A stretch of DNA of 33,763 nucleotides from an uncultured Pelagibacteraceae bacterium (GCA_902566945.1 CACFKZ010000009.1:1-33763), one strand, 5' to 3'; positions 7,077-15,729 are shown, counted from the first letter of the stretch. The notes: generated from the letters alone by a model not told the origin. Numbers and translations are program-made.

Positions 7077-8489
7077 ATGGAAAAAAAAGCAAAAATTATC
7101 GCTACCTTAGGTCCAGCAATTTATAGCGAAAATAAGTTAAAAAAGCTTGTAGATCTAGGTGTCGATGCCTTTAGAATTAACTTTAGTCATAACACCAATG
7201 GGATAAATAAAATTATTTCTAGGATAAGAAAAGTAGAGAAAAAAAATGGAAAGAAATTATCTTTAATTGCTGATCTACAAGGTGTTAAACTTAGAATAGG
7301 CAATGTTAAAAATGAAAATCAAAAAATTAGTTATAACCAAAAATTTATATTTGATAATAAAAAAATTCCAGGTGACTCAAAAAGAGTAAATTTTCCTTAT
7401 CCAAAAATTGTAAAAAAGTTAAAGAAAGGAAATAAGATTTTAATTGATGATGGAAAATATTTATTCACAGTAATTGGGAAAAAAGGAAATTCAGTTATCA
7501 CGAAATGTAGGAGTCAAAATTGTATACTTAAGAGTAATAAAAGTTTTCATGTTCCAAATTTAGATATAACTTTTAATAAACTTACTGGAAAAGATAGAAA
7601 GGATATTAGGACTGCAGTAAAACTTGGATGTAATTGGGTTGCTCTTTCTTATTTACAAAATGAAAAGTTAATTCTTGAGACAAGATCATTGATTAAAAAG
7701 GATATGGGCATAATTTCTAAAATAGAAAATAAACATGCTTTAAAAAATATTAGAAAAATAATTCAAGCTACGGACTCGATAATGATTGCTCGAGGAGATT
7801 TGGCTATTGATATCGGTCATAGTGAAGTGCCAAAAGTTCAATTAAGTCTTATAAAAAAATGTTCTCAATTTTCTAAATCAGTAATTGTAGCTACACAAAT
7901 GTTAGAAAGTATGATTGAAAATAATACTGCTACTAGAGCAGAAATAAACGATATTGCAACAGCAATATTTCAAGGTGCAGATACTGTAATGCTATCTGCT
8001 GAAGCAGCAATAGGTAAATTTCCTACTCAAGCAGTTTCTACTATGACACAAACAATTCTATCTACAGAAAAATATAAAAGAGAACACATTGAAGATTTTA
8101 AAAATTCTATTATTACTAACAAAGATCCAGTCAAATCTATACTTCTATCTGTAAAAGATATGGCTTATAACCCGAACGTTAAAGCTATAATTGTTTTTTC
8201 TAACTCAGGAAAATCTGCAAAACTTGTTTCTGCTATGCGTCCTGCAGCAAAAATAGTAACCATTTCTCCAAATATAAATGTAAGTAGACAAGTGTCATTA
8301 CTTTGGGGAGTCCAGTCTATAAATAGTAGAGATGCAAATGGATGGAAAGATATGATGTCTATTTCTAAAGAAATTATTAAAAAATTAAGATTTATTAAAA
8401 AGAATGACTTTGTAGTTATAACTGCTGGATTACCTTTTGGAAAGGCAGGTATGACTAATATGGTTAGACTTTATAAAGTTGGTTCCTAA
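7077..8489 (+). CDS. pyk: Pyruvate kinase
   Basis: Converts phosphoenolpyruvate and ADP to pyruvate and ATP. The 470 residues open with KIIATLGPA, then FRINFSHNT (substrate Arg/Asn), DLQGVKLRIG, a catalytic-lysine region around IISKIENKHAL, the metal-binding IMIARGDLAIDIG, and VIVATQMLESMIENN with TRAEINDIATA. MLSAEAAIGKFP replaces the usual SGETA/SAESA wording. The C-terminal domain (about 345-470) is the normal allosteric-type lobe. DLQGVKLR and NNTATRAE are slightly divergent from DLxGPKxR and NPxPTRAE. It diverges from pfk, and its stop codon overlaps the start of a 57-residue ORF as TAATG. No Shine-Dalgarno is visible before the ATG. Presence of both pfk and pyk is notable in a SAR11-like genome. 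Confidence 0.92.
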   Translation: MEKKAKIIATLGPAIYSENKLKKLVDLGVDAFRINFSHNTNGINKIISRIRKVEKKNGKKLSLIADLQGVKLRIGNVKNENQKISYNQKFIFDNKKIPGDSKRVNFPYPKIVKKLKKGNKILIDDGKYLFTVIGKKGNSVITKCRSQNCILKSNKSFHVPNLDITFNKLTGKDRKDIRTAVKLGCNWVALSYLQNEKLILETRSLIKKDMGIISKIENKHALKNIRKIIQATDSIMIARGDLAIDIGHSEVPKVQLSLIKKCSQFSKSVIVATQMLESMIENNTATRAEINDIATAIFQGADTVMLSAEAAIGKFPTQAVSTMTQTILSTEKYKREHIEDFKNSIITNKDPVKSILLSVKDMAYNPNVKAIIVFSNSGKSAKLVSAMRPAAKIVTISPNINVSRQVSLLWGVQSINSRDANGWKDMMSISKEIIKKLRFIKKNDFVVITAGLPFGKAGMTNMVRLYKVGS

Positions 8490-8662
8490 TGGAAGACAAT
8501 TATAGTATTGATGAGATTCTTTTAGCTGTTGATGAGCTTCAAAATTTAAAAAAAAATAAAACCAAAAAGGTTTCTGACAATTCAAATTTTAAATCTGATA
8601 ATTCTAGTATTCCAAAAAATACCTTAAAATTAATTGAAGAAGCCGAAAAAACAAATAACTAA
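8489..8662 (+). CDS. 57-residue hypothetical protein coupled to pyruvate kinase
   Basis: The ATG at 8489 overlaps the pyk stop codon as TAATG, the usual sign of translational coupling, and the frame runs 57 codons to TAA at 8660-8662. It fills the only space between pyk and the convergent gap gene, overlapping gap by 4 bases. The N-terminus (MEDNYSIDEILLAVDELQNL) looks like a short amphipathic helix and vaguely recalls the EEILASIRRI-type motif at the start of PopZ/DUF2497 proteins. The middle is Lys/Asn/Ser-rich and probably disordered, and the C-terminus (IPKNTLKLIEEAEK) again looks helical. There is no membrane segment. No function can be assigned. A small adaptor or regulatory peptide is a guess. 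Confidence 0.6.
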   Translation: MEDNYSIDEILLAVDELQNLKKNKTKKVSDNSNFKSDNSSIPKNTLKLIEEAEKTNN

Positions 8663-9663
8663 ATTAAACTGGCTATTTGTATTGAAGTATCACACATTCT
8701 GTTAGAGAAACCCCATTCATTGTCGTACCATGAAAGCACTCTACTAAATTTCCCTTTGATTACTTGGGTTTGAGTTAAATCAAATATAGAGCTGTGAGGA
8801 TTGTGATTAAAATCTTTTGATACTAAAGGTTTTTGGTTTACATCTAAGATTCCTTTTAACTCTCCTTTTGCAGCCTCTGTCATTGCATCATTAATATTTT
8901 CAGGTGTTGCTTCTTTGTCAGTAACTAATGTTAGATCGATTAATGAAACATTTGGTGTCGGTACTCTTATAGCTGTTCCATCTAACTTTCCTTTTAAACT
9001 CGGCAGAACTAAACTCATTGCTTTGGCAGCTCCTGTTGAGGTAGGTATCATTGCCCCTTCTGTAGAACGAGCTCTTCTTAAATCTTTATGTAATGTATCT
9101 AGTAATTTTTGATCACCTGTATAACTATGGATTGTAGTCATATAACCGTAACTAATTCCAAAAGTTTTTTCTAAAACCATTGCAACAGGAGCTAAACAAT
9201 TTGTCGTACACGAACCATTAGATATAATATTATGCTCTTTTTTTAAATCTTTGCTATTAACACCTTGAACGATTGTAAAATCTACCTCTTTAGCTGGAGC
9301 AGAAATTATTACTTTTTTTGCTCCACCTTTTACATGTTTTTCTGCTGATGACTTGTCTAAAAATATACCAGTGCACTCTAAAACTACATCAGCACCAACT
9401 TTCCCCCATGGTATATTAGCTGGATCCTTCTCTGCAAAAACTTTAATTTCTTGATTGCTTATTTTGAAACCATCTTTTGAAGTCTGAATATCTTCATTAA
9501 TGATACCATGAGTGCTATCGTATTTAATTAAGTGCGCATTAGTTTCTATTGATCCTAAATCATTAATTGCAACAACTTGAATTTTATTTTTATAATTTTC
9601 TAAAATAGCTCTTAAAATTAATCTACCTATTCTACCAAAACCATTAATGCCAACTTTAACCAT
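8659..9663 (-). CDS. gap: Glyceraldehyde-3-phosphate dehydrogenase, type I
   Basis: Oxidises glyceraldehyde 3-phosphate to 1,3-bisphosphoglycerate with NAD. The 334-residue protein has the Rossmann start VGINGFGRIGRL and AINDLGS, whose Asp near residue 34 favours NAD over NADP. It also has the catalytic block SNGSCTTNCLAP with the active Cys, HSYTGDQ, IPTSTGAAKAM, DGTAIRVPTPN and the closing SWYDNEWGFSNRM. A strong AAGGAG lies 5 bases before the ATG. It follows glpU by 24 bases on the same strand, so it is probably the last gene of the glycerol transport operon, putting the next catabolic enzyme after triose phosphate under the same control. It converges on the 57-residue ORF. Confidence 0.96.
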   Translation of the reverse strand: MVKVGINGFGRIGRLILRAILENYKNKIQVVAINDLGSIETNAHLIKYDSTHGIINEDIQTSKDGFKISNQEIKVFAEKDPANIPWGKVGADVVLECTGIFLDKSSAEKHVKGGAKKVIISAPAKEVDFTIVQGVNSKDLKKEHNIISNGSCTTNCLAPVAMVLEKTFGISYGYMTTIHSYTGDQKLLDTLHKDLRRARSTEGAMIPTSTGAAKAMSLVLPSLKGKLDGTAIRVPTPNVSLIDLTLVTDKEATPENINDAMTEAAKGELKGILDVNQKPLVSKDFNHNPHSSIFDLTQTQVIKGKFSRVLSWYDNEWGFSNRMCDTSIQIASLI

Positions 9664-9687
9664 TTAATCTCCTTTAATGAGTAATAT

Positions 9688-10047
9688 TTAGACGTATCTA
9701 AATACAACAACTGCGTAGCCAATGCAAATTATTGTTGCAATCCACAATACACTTCCAACTAGAGCTAACCAAAATAAATGAATGAATGCACTGCCTAGTA
9801 ATGAAATAAATAATCTATCACCTCTTGTTGTATCTAATCCTAAAATTCCCTTTCTTGGATTACCTCCTGGTGATTTTTTTTCCCAGATGACCATTGCTGT
9901 TAAACATAAAATAATAAATATAAAGAAAGAGGCTGTTTGCCAGGTCCAAGCCATCCAAGTGATAAATTCGAAGTCGAAAAAGCTTTTTTCTTTTTCTTTA
10001 GCCATGTCACCCCATGTTGCAGCATTTAAAACGTTAAACATCATCAT
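9688..10047 (-). CDS. glpU: Small membrane protein of glycerol ABC transporter operons (GlpU, DUF2160-like)
   Basis: A 119-residue protein with a Trp/Phe-rich start and three hydrophobic segments (about residues 37-54, 80-97 and 98-117) separated by a conserved polar loop, SPGGNPRKGILGLDTTRGDRLF. That PG-PR-GILG-TTRGDRLF loop is characteristic of the DUF2160-type protein found beside rhizobial glycerol transporters. Its biochemical role is unknown; the constant linkage suggests a transporter accessory subunit. The start overlaps the glpQ stop as ATGA, and gap follows. An internal Met near residue 15 is an alternative start, but the overlap supports the longer form. Confidence 0.8.
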   Translation of the reverse strand: MMMFNVLNAATWGDMAKEKEKSFFDFEFITWMAWTWQTASFFIFIILCLTAMVIWEKKSPGGNPRKGILGLDTTRGDRLFISLLGSAFIHLFWLALVGSVLWIATIICIGYAVVVFRYV

Positions 10048-10844
10048 ACTCTTCCTAATGCAAATCCTTTAGCTATATAGTTTCTTACGAAATAAATTAC
10101 GATAGCACCTGGAATAATTGTCAAACTTCCTGCTGCAGCAAGTAGTCCTAATTCATATCCTGATGTACTGGCGGTTCTTGTCATTGTTGCAGCGATCGGT
10201 TTTGCTGCCACCGCAGTTAATGTCTTTGCTAATAATAATTCAACCCAAGAAAACATGAAACAGAAAAACATTGTAATACCTATACCTGCAGTGATTGTTG
10301 GAATAAATATCTTGAAGAAAAATCTCCAAAACGAATAACCGTCAACATACGCTGTTTCATCTAGTTCTTTTGGCACAGAAGACATAAATCCTTCTAAAAT
10401 CCAAACTGCTAAAGGAATATTAAACAAACAATGTGATAAAGCTACAGCCACATGAGTATCAAACAAGTTTACTGATGAATAAAATTGAAAAAATGGCAAA
10501 GCAAATACTGCTGGTGGGGCCATTCTGTTAGTTAATAGCCAGAAAAATAAATGTTTATCCCCTAAAAATTTATATCTAGAAAAAGCGTAAGCTGCGGGCA
10601 GTGCAGCTGCCACTGAAATCACTGTATTCATTACTACGTAATAAATAGAATTAAGATATCCAGTATACCAAGTACTGTCATTAAAAATTTTCTTATAATT
10701 ATCTAATGTAAATTCTTGAGGCCATAATGTGTAAGTATTTATAATCTCAGTTGTCGTTTTAAATGACATATTAAGTAACCAATAAATTGGAAGCATTAAG
10801 AAAATAATATAAATTGTAGGAACTACCCACTTAGCTTGCTTCAT
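10044..10844 (-). CDS. glpQ: Glycerol ABC transporter permease GlpQ
   Basis: Inner-membrane permease of the MalG-type family, 266 residues with about six hydrophobic helices. The cytoplasmic EAA loop is ELDETAYVDGYSFWRFFFKI (about residues 155-174), the part that docks onto the ATPases. It sits between glpP and glpU with 4-base ATGA overlaps on both sides, so all three are translationally coupled. Assignment as glycerol permease rests on the complete operon context (GlpV, the characteristic GlpS/GlpT pair, GlpU and nearby glpK); permease sequence alone would only say carbohydrate-type ABC transporter. Confidence 0.86.
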   Translation of the reverse strand: MKQAKWVVPTIYIIFLMLPIYWLLNMSFKTTTEIINTYTLWPQEFTLDNYKKIFNDSTWYTGYLNSIYYVVMNTVISVAAALPAAYAFSRYKFLGDKHLFFWLLTNRMAPPAVFALPFFQFYSSVNLFDTHVAVALSHCLFNIPLAVWILEGFMSSVPKELDETAYVDGYSFWRFFFKIFIPTITAGIGITMFFCFMFSWVELLLAKTLTAVAAKPIAATMTRTASTSGYELGLLAAAGSLTIIPGAIVIYFVRNYIAKGFALGRV

Positions 10845-11707
10845 GATTTCTCCTCATTTCTCATCATTAAAGTGTAGAATACCCAACAAACTAAAAGCAC
10901 TATAAAGAAATATATCAACGACATTGCTGCAGCTGGTCCTAAATCAAACTGTCCTAATGCCATTTTAACTAAGTCTATAGATAAAAATGCAGTAGCATTA
11001 CCAGGACCGCCTCCAGTTAAAACAAATGGCTCTGTATAAATCATGAAACTGTCCATGAATCTTAAAAGTATTGCAATCGTTAGTACTTTTTTCATTTTAG
11101 GTAATTCAATTTTCGTAAAAATTGCCCAACGACTAGCTCCATCAATTTCTGCTGCTTGGTAGTAAGCAGGTTGAATAGATCTTAATCCTGCATATGACAA
11201 TAAAACTACTAACGATGTCCAGTGCCATACATCCATTAGTATAGTTGTGAACCAAGCATCACCAATTTGTTGAGTAAAGTTATAATCAAATCCTAAAGCA
11301 TTAAGTGAATGACCTAAGAAACCAATATCTGGTAAAGCAAAAATATTCCACATAGCTCCTACAACGTTCCATGGAATTAAAAGTGGCATGGACATTAAAA
11401 CTAAACAAACAGGTACTCCTATTCCCTCTTTAGGCATAGTAAGTGCAATAGCTATTCCTAGTGGAATTTGAATAAATAAAATTATAAACGTAAATAAAAA
11501 TTGTCTACCAAGTGATGCGTGAAATCTTTCGGATAACATGATTTGTTTAAACCATCTTGTACCTTCCCACATAAAAACATTATTCCCAAAAGTTTCCTGG
11601 AAAGCATAGTTTACTACTGTCATTAATGGAATAATGGCATTGAAAGCTACTAACACAAATACTGGTATTACAAAAAACCATGCTTTTTGATTTACTGTTT
11701 TATTCAT
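10841..11707 (-). CDS. glpP: Glycerol ABC transporter permease GlpP
   Basis: MalF-type inner-membrane permease, 288 residues, with about six hydrophobic helices. The EAA loop is YYQAAEIDGASRWAIFTKIE (about residues 197-216), and the periplasmic loops are rich in aromatic residues. The GGPGNAT segment between helices is typical of sugar-type permeases. It overlaps glpT by 4 bases upstream and glpQ by 4 bases downstream. It pairs with GlpQ as a heterodimeric channel fed by GlpV. Substrate is inferred from the operon. Confidence 0.86.
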   Translation of the reverse strand: MNKTVNQKAWFFVIPVFVLVAFNAIIPLMTVVNYAFQETFGNNVFMWEGTRWFKQIMLSERFHASLGRQFLFTFIILFIQIPLGIAIALTMPKEGIGVPVCLVLMSMPLLIPWNVVGAMWNIFALPDIGFLGHSLNALGFDYNFTQQIGDAWFTTILMDVWHWTSLVVLLSYAGLRSIQPAYYQAAEIDGASRWAIFTKIELPKMKKVLTIAILLRFMDSFMIYTEPFVLTGGGPGNATAFLSIDLVKMALGQFDLGPAAAMSLIYFFIVLLVCWVFYTLMMRNEEKS

Positions 11708-12768
11708 TCAATTATCCAACTATCTCCATATGTATAAGTATATTCTTTTTTAAATTTTAAAAATGCAGATCCTGATGGAATATCTTCATTAGATTTTGCA
11801 ATAATTTTAATTTTTCCGCTTTCACTCTCAGTATCTACAATTTTGTGCCTCCCAGTATTACTTACTGATAAAACTTTGACTGGAATTCCCTCATTACTAA
11901 AAGATATAAATTCAGGTCTCACACCAACTTCTGTTTTGTTAAAATTATTTTTTTTAATTTGTTGGTGGGTTTCTACTTTTTTTCCATTAACGATCACATC
12001 ATTCCCTTTAATTTGACAAGGTAAAACATTCATGCCTGGTGAACCAATAAAATATCCAACAAATGTATGCTTTGGTTTTTCAAATAAATCTACTGGTGTT
12101 CCTGTTTGAACAATTTGACCTTCATGCATTACAACTACTTGATCAGCAAATGTTAAAGCCTCTGTTTGATCATGTGTTACGTATATCATTGTTCTATTAA
12201 TCTTTTGATGAAGTTCTTTAAGTTTAGATCTTAAAATCCATTTTAAATGTGGATCGATTACTGTTAATGGTTCATCAAACATTATAGCATTTACATCTGA
12301 TCTTACCAATCCACGCCCTAGTGAAATTTTTTGTTTACCATCTGCAGTTAGACCAGAAGCTCTATTGTTTAATGTTGAGGATAATTCCAACATTTCAGCT
12401 ATCTCGTGAACTTTTACTTTGATTTCTTCCTCAGGAATTTTTCTATTTCTTAAAGGAAAGGCTAAATTATCATACACTTTCATCGTGTCATAAATAACTG
12501 GGAATTGAAAAATCTGTGCGATATTTCTCTCTACAGGACTCAACCCTGAAATAATTTTATCATCAAATAATATATCACCTTTAGTTGGTGTAATTAGTCC
12601 AGAGATAATATTCAACAATGTTGTCTTTCCACAACCTGACGGGCCTAATAAAGCGTAAGCACCCCCATCATTCCAATCAATGTCTACTTCTCTGATTGCC
12701 CAGTCAGCATCTGAAGACTGAGTTTTCAAATAACTATGGCTTAAACCTTTTAATGTAACTTTAGCCAT
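11704..12768 (-). CDS. glpT: Glycerol ABC transporter ATPase GlpT, degenerate ABC signature
   Basis: ATP-binding subunit, 354 residues. Walker A GPSGCGKT is intact at 42-49, Walker B AIMFDEP at 161-167, and the switch His in YVTHDQTEA is present. The ABC signature is not LSGGQ: residues 140-146 read LTADGKQ, followed by KISLGRGLVR. The D-loop region IDPHLKW is typical of rhizobial-type GlpT, so the altered signature looks like a family trait rather than damage. The C-terminal part (about 240-354) is a MalK-like regulatory domain. It overlaps glpS by 8 bases and glpP by 4. With GlpS it should form a heterodimeric motor whose two ATP sites are unequal. GlpT here is the ABC subunit, not the E. 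coli glycerol-3-phosphate antiporter of that name. Confidence 0.87.
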   Translation of the reverse strand: MAKVTLKGLSHSYLKTQSSDADWAIREVDIDWNDGGAYALLGPSGCGKTTLLNIISGLITPTKGDILFDDKIISGLSPVERNIAQIFQFPVIYDTMKVYDNLAFPLRNRKIPEEEIKVKVHEIAEMLELSSTLNNRASGLTADGKQKISLGRGLVRSDVNAIMFDEPLTVIDPHLKWILRSKLKELHQKINRTMIYVTHDQTEALTFADQVVVMHEGQIVQTGTPVDLFEKPKHTFVGYFIGSPGMNVLPCQIKGNDVIVNGKKVETHQQIKKNNFNKTEVGVRPEFISFSNEGIPVKVLSVSNTGRHKIVDTESESGKIKIIAKSNEDIPSGSAFLKFKKEYTYTYGDSWIIE

Positions 12769-13825
12769 TAGATACTAACCTTTCATTTTGATCAAAATAA
12801 ACAAACTCATCTGTATTCATGTATAAATTCATCTCATCGCCAACTTTTTTTTGAAAAACTCCATTAGACAAAGAGACCCAATTCAAACTTCCGTTTGTGA
12901 AGTGGATTAAGCTCTCAGAACCACTAATTTCAGAGATTAAAACTTTACCTTTTATCTCAAGTGTATTATTGCCCTCTTTATACGTGGTAATATTGTGGGG
13001 TCTAATACCTACTTTATATTCACCATCTTTGATATTTAATTTAGTCTTCCATTGAATGTCATTTTGTAAAAATGAACACTGGTCTCCTGATTTTTTTATT
13101 TTAGCTATATTCATTGGTGGATCACTAAAGACCTGGGCTGAAACTAGAGAGTTAGGTTTATTATAAGTATCTAAAGTTTTTCCATATTGAATAATCTTGC
13201 CTTCCTGCAATGTTGCTGTATTACCACCTAAGAGTAAAGCTTCTGAGGGTTCTGTGGTTGCGTAAACTACAATACAGTCTCTATTTTCAAATAATTTTGG
13301 TAATTCTTCTCTCAATTCTTCTCTTAATTTAAAATCTAAGTTAGCAAGTGGTTCATCTAAAAGAATTAAGTCTGAGTCTTTTATAAGTGCTCTTGCTAAA
13401 GCAGTTCTTTGTTGTTGTCCTCCGGAAAGCTCATTTGGTTTTTTATTCAACATTCCAGAGAGTTTTAGTAATTCTGCAACTTTTCCAACTCTTTGTTTTG
13501 TTTCATCTGAGTTTACTCCGATAATTTTTAATGGAGATGCAATATTGTCATAAACAGTGAAGTTGGGGTAATTAATAAATTGCTGATAAACCATTGAGAC
13601 ATTTCTTTTTTGAACTTTCATACCTGTCACATTCTCGTTGTTAAACCAAATCTCGCCTGATGTTGGTTTATCTAGGCCTGCCATAATCTGCATTAAAGTG
13701 GTCTTTCCGGCTAAAGTAGAACCTAAAAGAATATTAATTGTATTTTTTTCTAATTTTAAATTTGTTGAATAAATATGAGTGTCTAATCCTATTTTTTTTT
13801 CTACGTTTTTTAATTCTAGGCTCAT
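12761..13825 (-). CDS. glpS: Glycerol ABC transporter ATPase GlpS
   Basis: ATP-binding subunit, 354 residues. The Walker A is unusual, GSTLAGKT at 35-42 in place of GPSGSGKS, as expected for the GlpS branch. The ABC signature LSGGQQQR (133-140) and Walker B LILLDEP (153-159) are canonical. The normal switch-region His (THD) is replaced in VVYATTEPSEAL, where a Thr occupies that place. The C-terminal third is the regulatory beta-barrel domain. It is the first gene after the hairpin that follows glpV and overlaps glpT by 8 bases. Together GlpS contributes a good signature and GlpT a good switch His, so only one composite ATP site would have all the usual parts. Confidence 0.87.
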   Translation of the reverse strand: MSLELKNVEKKIGLDTHIYSTNLKLEKNTINILLGSTLAGKTTLMQIMAGLDKPTSGEIWFNNENVTGMKVQKRNVSMVYQQFINYPNFTVYDNIASPLKIIGVNSDETKQRVGKVAELLKLSGMLNKKPNELSGGQQQRTALARALIKDSDLILLDEPLANLDFKLREELREELPKLFENRDCIVVYATTEPSEALLLGGNTATLQEGKIIQYGKTLDTYNKPNSLVSAQVFSDPPMNIAKIKKSGDQCSFLQNDIQWKTKLNIKDGEYKVGIRPHNITTYKEGNNTLEIKGKVLISEISGSESLIHFTNGSLNWVSLSNGVFQKKVGDEMNLYMNTDEFVYFDQNERLVSNG

Positions 13826-13845
13826 ATATTTTTGAATTCCGTTTT

Positions 13846-13873
13846 AAAAAAAGGGGGCCGTTAAGCCCCCTTT
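13846..13873 (-). terminator. Hairpin with T-tract between glpV and glpS (attenuator-like)
   Basis: Read on the minus strand, AAAGGGGGC, a six-base loop TTAACG, and GCCCCCTTT form a perfect 9-bp stem followed by further T residues (seven T in all). This is a textbook intrinsic terminator located 20 bases after the glpV stop and 20 bases before glpS. No separate promoter for glpS is apparent in the 68-base gap, so partial termination or 3' stabilisation that leaves glpV more abundant than the membrane subunits is the likely role. Confidence 0.9.
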
Positions 13874-13893
13874 AAATTTAGATTAAACCTAAA

Positions 13894-15627
13894 TTACTTC
13901 CAAGCTCTTTCGAATGGAACTGTTTTGCCTTTAGGTTTCTCGTCACGTTTAGCTTTTGGTGATCCTGGTTGTTTCAACCAATAAGCAGCACCTTTCGGTT
14001 TTGCTAATCTTGGACCACATCCACCGTATGTATTGTTTGCTTTATCAGCAGCCTCCATACGAGACATAACTAAGTTCATCTCTTCTGCAAGACGATCCAT
14101 AGCTTGTTGTGGAGTAAACGCACCTGAGTTTACATCTCCAATTTGTTGCCACCAAATTTGTGCAAGTTTCGGATAATCCGGAACATTGATACCTGTTGGT
14201 GACCACAATACTCTGTTTTTAGATCTGTAGAATTCTACAAGTCCACCAAGTTTCGGAGCTCTTTGAGTAAAGTGCTTATGATTAATTGTACTATCTCTAA
14301 TGATAGTCAAACCAACGTCACTTTTCTTAAGATCAACAGTTTTTGACACTACAAACTGAGCGTATAACCATGCAGCTTTTCTTCTGTCAACTGGAGTAGA
14401 CTTAAATAAAGTCCATGATCCAGCATCTTGATAACCAAGCTTCATACCTTCATCCCAGTAAGGACCTTTCGGTGATGGTCCCATTCTCCATAAAGGATTA
14501 CCGTTATCGTCAACTGTTTTGTTTCCAGAACTTTTTGGAGCAACCATTGATGCAGTGAACGCTGTATACCAGAAAATTTGCTGAGCAACGTTTCCTGATG
14601 ATAAAGCTGGTAGAGACTGATAGAAGTCCATCGCTGCAGCACCTGGAGGTGCATAAGCTCTTAACCACTCATCCCATTTTCTTATTGCATATACGGCAGC
14701 AGGACCATTTGCAGCCCCACCTCTTGCTACGTCTGCACCAACTGGATTACAAGAACCTTTTTCCATTCTTATTCCCCACTCATCTACTGGTACACCATTA
14801 GGTTTACCAACTGAACCTGCACCAGCCATAGATAACCACGCGTCTGTCATTCTCCATCCTAAGTCTGGAGCTCTCTTACCGTAGTCCATGTGACCGTATA
14901 CTCTAACACCGTCGATATTCTTTACATCATTTGTAAAGTAATCAGCGATGTCTTCGTAAGCAGACCAATTAACTGGTACACCTAGATCGTATCCGTATTT
15001 AGCTTTAAAACCTTTTTTGATTTCAGGTCTATCAAACCAGTCTTTTCTAAACCAATAAAGGTTAGCGAATTGTTGGTCAGGTAATTGATATAAATCACCA
15101 TCTGGACCTGTAGTAAATGATTTACCGATGAAATCATCGATATCTAATGTTGGTAAAGTTACATCTTTACCTTCACCTTTCATCCACTTTGTTAAGTTTA
15201 CTGCTAACTGAAGTCTTGAGTGTGTACCAATCAGATCTGAGTCATTGATATAGGCATCATACAAGTTTCTTCCAGTTTGCATTTGAGTTTGTACAGCTTG
15301 TACCACTTCTCCTTCTCCAAGTAACTGGTGATTAACTTTAATTCCAGTTATCTCTTCAAAAGCTTTTGTTAAAACTTTTGACTCATATTCGTGAGTTGGA
15401 ATTGTTTCTGACAATACATTTATTTCCATTCCTTTGAATGGTTTTGCAGCATCATGGAACCAATTAAGTTCTTTCTCTCTTTCTTTTGCAGAAATTGTTG
15501 AAAGACTGAACTCACCATTTGACCATTTCTTAATTGCAGCTCCATGTCCGTCAGCTACAGCATTTGAAATAGTAATTAGAGAAATTGAAACAGCAACAGC
15601 TAAAATATTCTTTAATGTTCTAAACAT
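13894..15627 (-). CDS. glpV: Periplasmic glycerol-binding protein GlpV
   Basis: Large extracytoplasmic solute-binding protein, 577 residues, longer than most sugar-binding proteins and in line with the GlpV family. An N-terminal signal peptide of about 25 residues ends near NAVA-DG. Features include the early GMEINVLSETIPTHEYESKV block, an aromatic-rich YQLPDQQFANLYWFRKDWF, two Cys-containing segments (KGSCNPVG and YGGCGPR) that may form a disulfide, and a Lys-rich tail. GAGGG lies 9 bases before the ATG, a strong ribosome-binding site. The gene is visibly richer in GC and in favoured codons than neighbours such as trkH, consistent with high expression. It is preceded by a 102-base gap after glpK and followed by an attenuator-like hairpin. 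Confidence 0.86.
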   Translation of the reverse strand: MFRTLKNILAVAVSISLITISNAVADGHGAAIKKWSNGEFSLSTISAKEREKELNWFHDAAKPFKGMEINVLSETIPTHEYESKVLTKAFEEITGIKVNHQLLGEGEVVQAVQTQMQTGRNLYDAYINDSDLIGTHSRLQLAVNLTKWMKGEGKDVTLPTLDIDDFIGKSFTTGPDGDLYQLPDQQFANLYWFRKDWFDRPEIKKGFKAKYGYDLGVPVNWSAYEDIADYFTNDVKNIDGVRVYGHMDYGKRAPDLGWRMTDAWLSMAGAGSVGKPNGVPVDEWGIRMEKGSCNPVGADVARGGAANGPAAVYAIRKWDEWLRAYAPPGAAAMDFYQSLPALSSGNVAQQIFWYTAFTASMVAPKSSGNKTVDDNGNPLWRMGPSPKGPYWDEGMKLGYQDAGSWTLFKSTPVDRRKAAWLYAQFVVSKTVDLKKSDVGLTIIRDSTINHKHFTQRAPKLGGLVEFYRSKNRVLWSPTGINVPDYPKLAQIWWQQIGDVNSGAFTPQQAMDRLAEEMNLVMSRMEAADKANNTYGGCGPRLAKPKGAAYWLKQPGSPKAKRDEKPKGKTVPFERAWK

Positions 15628-15729
15628 AGATTATTTCCCTCGTTGTTGTTGTTATTGACTCAGCATTGAACCAAAAAATATGCGTAATGTACAGAGAGTA
15701 AAAAAAAATAATTACAACTTTAAAGTGTA
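15628..15729 (-). promoter_or_regulatory. 102-base glpK-glpV spacer, likely glpV promoter/leader
   Basis: The longest gap in the glycerol region. It holds the glpV Shine-Dalgarno (15637-15641), a nine-base T run on the minus strand near 15700, and the palindrome ACTTTAAAGT at 15717-15726. I could not place a convincing -35/-10 pair. A promoter here is inferred from the gap and from the need for high GlpV levels. Confidence 0.3.

Noticed and set aside
14442-14801. Two overlapping ORFs (both strands) inside glpV
   Set aside because: His/Leu/Gln-rich shadows of the binding protein; no start signals or motifs.
15699-15726. Terminator after glpK (ACTTTAAAGT palindrome near a T run)
   Set aside because: The inverted repeat is short, AT-only apart from one pair, and separated from the T run, so it is not a convincing intrinsic terminator.
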